Shown here one piece after another: positions 62,749-64,000 of a stretch of DNA of 64,000 nt. Positions within the stretch are counted from its first letter, which is position 1. Each line of letters starts with the position of its first letter. The DNA is from Metabacillus litoralis (lineage in GTDB: Bacteria > Bacillota > Bacilli > Bacillales > Bacillaceae). A program made the translations under genes and the position numbers. Location of the stretch: assembly GCF_003667825.1 (NCBI RefSeq), contig NZ_CP033043.1, positions 2,523,501 through 2,587,500 on the forward strand, given 5' to 3'. The notes beneath the pieces are model-generated. The model was not told the DNA's origin, made no database searches, and was given only the letters and a program-made list of their open reading frames with translations.

Positions 62749-62858
62749 AATATGTTTTCACTCCTACATAGCTTACAAATACACTATTTCTCATTATATC
62801 AATTGACATATCAAGATTCAATGGATAAAAACGGAGGATGAACCGTTGTTGTACTAAA

Positions 62859-62914
62859 AAAGCCGACAGTTATTAATTGCCATTAGTCTAGCATGGCGAT
62901 TATTTGTCGGCTTT
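62859..62914 (-). terminator. Terminator of yqxA
   Basis: Outer perfect 10-bp stem AAAGCCGACA / TGTCGGCTTT with an internal GCCAT/ATGGC hairpin; TTTTTT follows on the minus strand. Confidence 0.8.
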
Positions 62915-62918
62915 CTTA

Positions 62919-63266
62919 TTATTCTAGTAAACCACTTAACCAATTCGTTACCATATCCAATATTGTCGATACTCCATTACTAACAATACCTGCAAGCTGT
63001 TTACCGATTTGAGAGAAGAAGTTAAAGGCTTCAATTTGTTCAAGCTGCTCCTGTTTTTTTTCAAGATCCTGACTGGTTACTTCGTTTCCTAGAATAGAGG
63101 CAGCGACATCACCTGATTCACTGTCAACTTGAAAAGCACCTTGCAAATCAGGATCATTGTATCCTTTCATTTTGATCATGCCTTGGTTTGCTTGCTGCAT
63201 GCCAACTAACACGCCAAATAAAAGCACAGAACATAAAACAAAGCATTTAAACATGAATTTAATCAT
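62919..63266 (-). CDS. yqxA: YqxA family membrane protein (DUF3679)
   Basis: 115 residues from ATG 63266 (GAGGGAAGTAAG upstream). A signal anchor (~3-22) is followed by 'GMQQANQGMIKMKGYNDP' (core MIKMKGYND), a charged coiled part and an amphipathic C-terminus. Lies between spoIIP and lepA as in B. subtilis, where it is co-expressed with spoIIP. Function unknown. Confidence 0.88.
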   Translation of the reverse strand: MIKFMFKCFVLCSVLLFGVLVGMQQANQGMIKMKGYNDPDLQGAFQVDSESGDVAASILGNEVTSQDLEKKQEQLEQIEAFNFFSQIGKQLAGIVSNGVSTILDMVTNWLSGLLE

Positions 63267-63288
63267 CTTACTTCCCTCACAATGTGTT

Positions 63289-64000
63289 TTACTTTTTTTC
63301 AGCTGATGAATCACCATTTACTTTTTCTGCTTGCCAATAATACTCGCTAAATACATCAGCTACAGCTGAAACTGTGTTTTTAAGTTCCTCCAGATTATTG
63401 TCAACCCCACCAAATTCTAAGAGCATAGCGTTTTTAGAGAGATCCTGATTATAAACTCCGTTATATCCTTTTCCTCCTTGCTCGAAGATCCCGCGACTTA
63501 ATCCAGGGTATTTCTTTTCCAATAAGTCATGAAGGTCTTTAGCTAACTTTTCATTTTTGTCAGCTGTTGGATTATCTCCACCAATCACAAATGCTAGTTT
63601 GGCATATGATTTATCCCCAATTTTTATAGTAGTGACACCTTTTCTTTGTGAATCACGATGAATATCGATCATATAATTTAAGTTACGATTACTAGCCATT
63701 GCACTTTCAACGATTGGCCTTGAGGCAGTATATGACTTTGCATAATTCCAACCTTTTTGCTTTAAGCTGGCTTGTACATCTGTTTTTTCTACATGTGAAC
63801 CTATTCCTTCATCTTGAAGAGCTTTACCTAATAACTCGCTAACAATTGTGACGTTTGCTTTAGAGTGAATAGCGCGATTAGGGTCACTTTCTCCTTCTAG
63901 TAACGGAAGATATGATTCAGTGTTATGAGTGTTATATATATAAACGACCTTTTTATCTCCTGTAGTAAGAGAAGGAGGAGCTTTTGGCTCTTCGTCTCCA
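63289..64000 (-). CDS. spoIIP: Stage II sporulation protein P, 5' part beyond the window
   Basis: About 237 C-terminal residues are visible; the frame is open to the right edge, so the start at 63699 that a short frame suggests is not real. It has the amidase_3-like SpoIIP domain: 'VVYIYNTHNTESYLPLL' with the active-site His, 'MIDIHRDSQRKG' and 'AMLLEFGGVDNNLEEL' with the Glu. SpoIIP is an amidase and endopeptidase that works with SpoIID and SpoIIM in engulfment. Confidence 0.95.
   Translation of the reverse strand, partial: GDEEPKAPPSLTTGDKKVVYIYNTHNTESYLPLLEGESDPNRAIHSKANVTIVSELLGKALQDEGIGSHVEKTDVQASLKQKGWNYAKSYTASRPIVESAMASNRNLNYMIDIHRDSQRKGVTTIKIGDKSYAKLAFVIGGDNPTADKNEKLAKDLHDLLEKKYPGLSRGIFEQGGKGYNGVYNQDLSKNAMLLEFGGVDNNLEELKNTVSAVADVFSEYYWQAEKVNGDSSAEKK

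Overview
The window is chromosomal DNA from a low-GC, spore-forming member of the Bacillaceae. Three things support this: gene order follows the Bacillus subtilis yqgM-to-spoIIP stretch almost gene for gene; sporulation genes are present (spoIIP, yqfC, yqfD, yqxA, yqfQ); and control elements are typically bacillar (CIRCE, glycyl T-box, PhoP boxes, SigA promoters). Species cannot be named from the sequence. Most genes lie on the minus strand. I saw no rRNA, tRNA, insertion sequence, prophage or CRISPR array.

Layout. (1) 1-2.5 kb: a glycosyltransferase cut by the left edge, a DUF4912-like partner, and a divergent pair of small membrane-anchored proteins. (2) 2.5-7.3 kb: phosphate uptake operon pstS-pstC-pstA-pstB with phoU behind a terminator, and a PhoP box ahead of pstS. 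(3) 7.3-14.9 kb: MFS permease, Mn superoxide dismutase, DUF456 protein, a chemoreceptor, a Na/phosphate cotransporter and a DUF1189 protein; a second PhoP-box array lies between the last two. (4) 15-25.2 kb: LysM protein, ispG, small proteins, zinc uptake znuCB-zur, DUF2624 protein, endonuclease IV, helicase CshB, spore-coat-like YqfQ, ispH. (5) 25.2-34 kb: yqfO-trmK, cytochrome c550, a membrane protein, sigA, dnaG, yqxD (with a frame problem at its start), ppsR and ccpN. (6) 34-43.3 kb: T-box-controlled glyQS, recO, yqzL, era, cdd, dgkA, ybeY, pgpH. (7) 43.6-50.2 kb: phoH, yqfD, yqfC, a repeat-bearing membrane protein, floA, yqeZ, yqeY, rpsU. (8) 50.4-64 kb: deoC, mtaB, rsmE, prmA, dnaJ, dnaK, grpE, hrcA (heat-shock operon under CIRCE), hemW, lepA, yqxA and the 3' part of spoIIP.

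Most of this is core housekeeping: translation and its fidelity (glyQS, rpsU, lepA, era, ybeY, mtaB, rsmE, prmA, trmK), replication and transcription initiation (dnaG, sigA), isoprenoids (ispG, ispH), protein folding, phosphate and zinc supply, and membrane organisation (floA/yqeZ). I found no accessory defence or biosynthetic island. The most interesting signals are non-coding: a second perfect PhoP array, a repeat-containing leader or tiny ORF ahead of cccA, a terminator-bearing three-helix leader of ispH, a SigE-like promoter inside an RBS-masking hairpin ahead of yqfC, a possible H-type pseudoknot ahead of ccpN, an A7-T-A7 frame break in yqxD, and a 200-bp palindromic repeat with a core-less second copy. 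None was tested computationally. Start codons were moved from the longest possible one where a better Shine-Dalgarno sequence or family N-terminus argued for it; residue positions are approximate.
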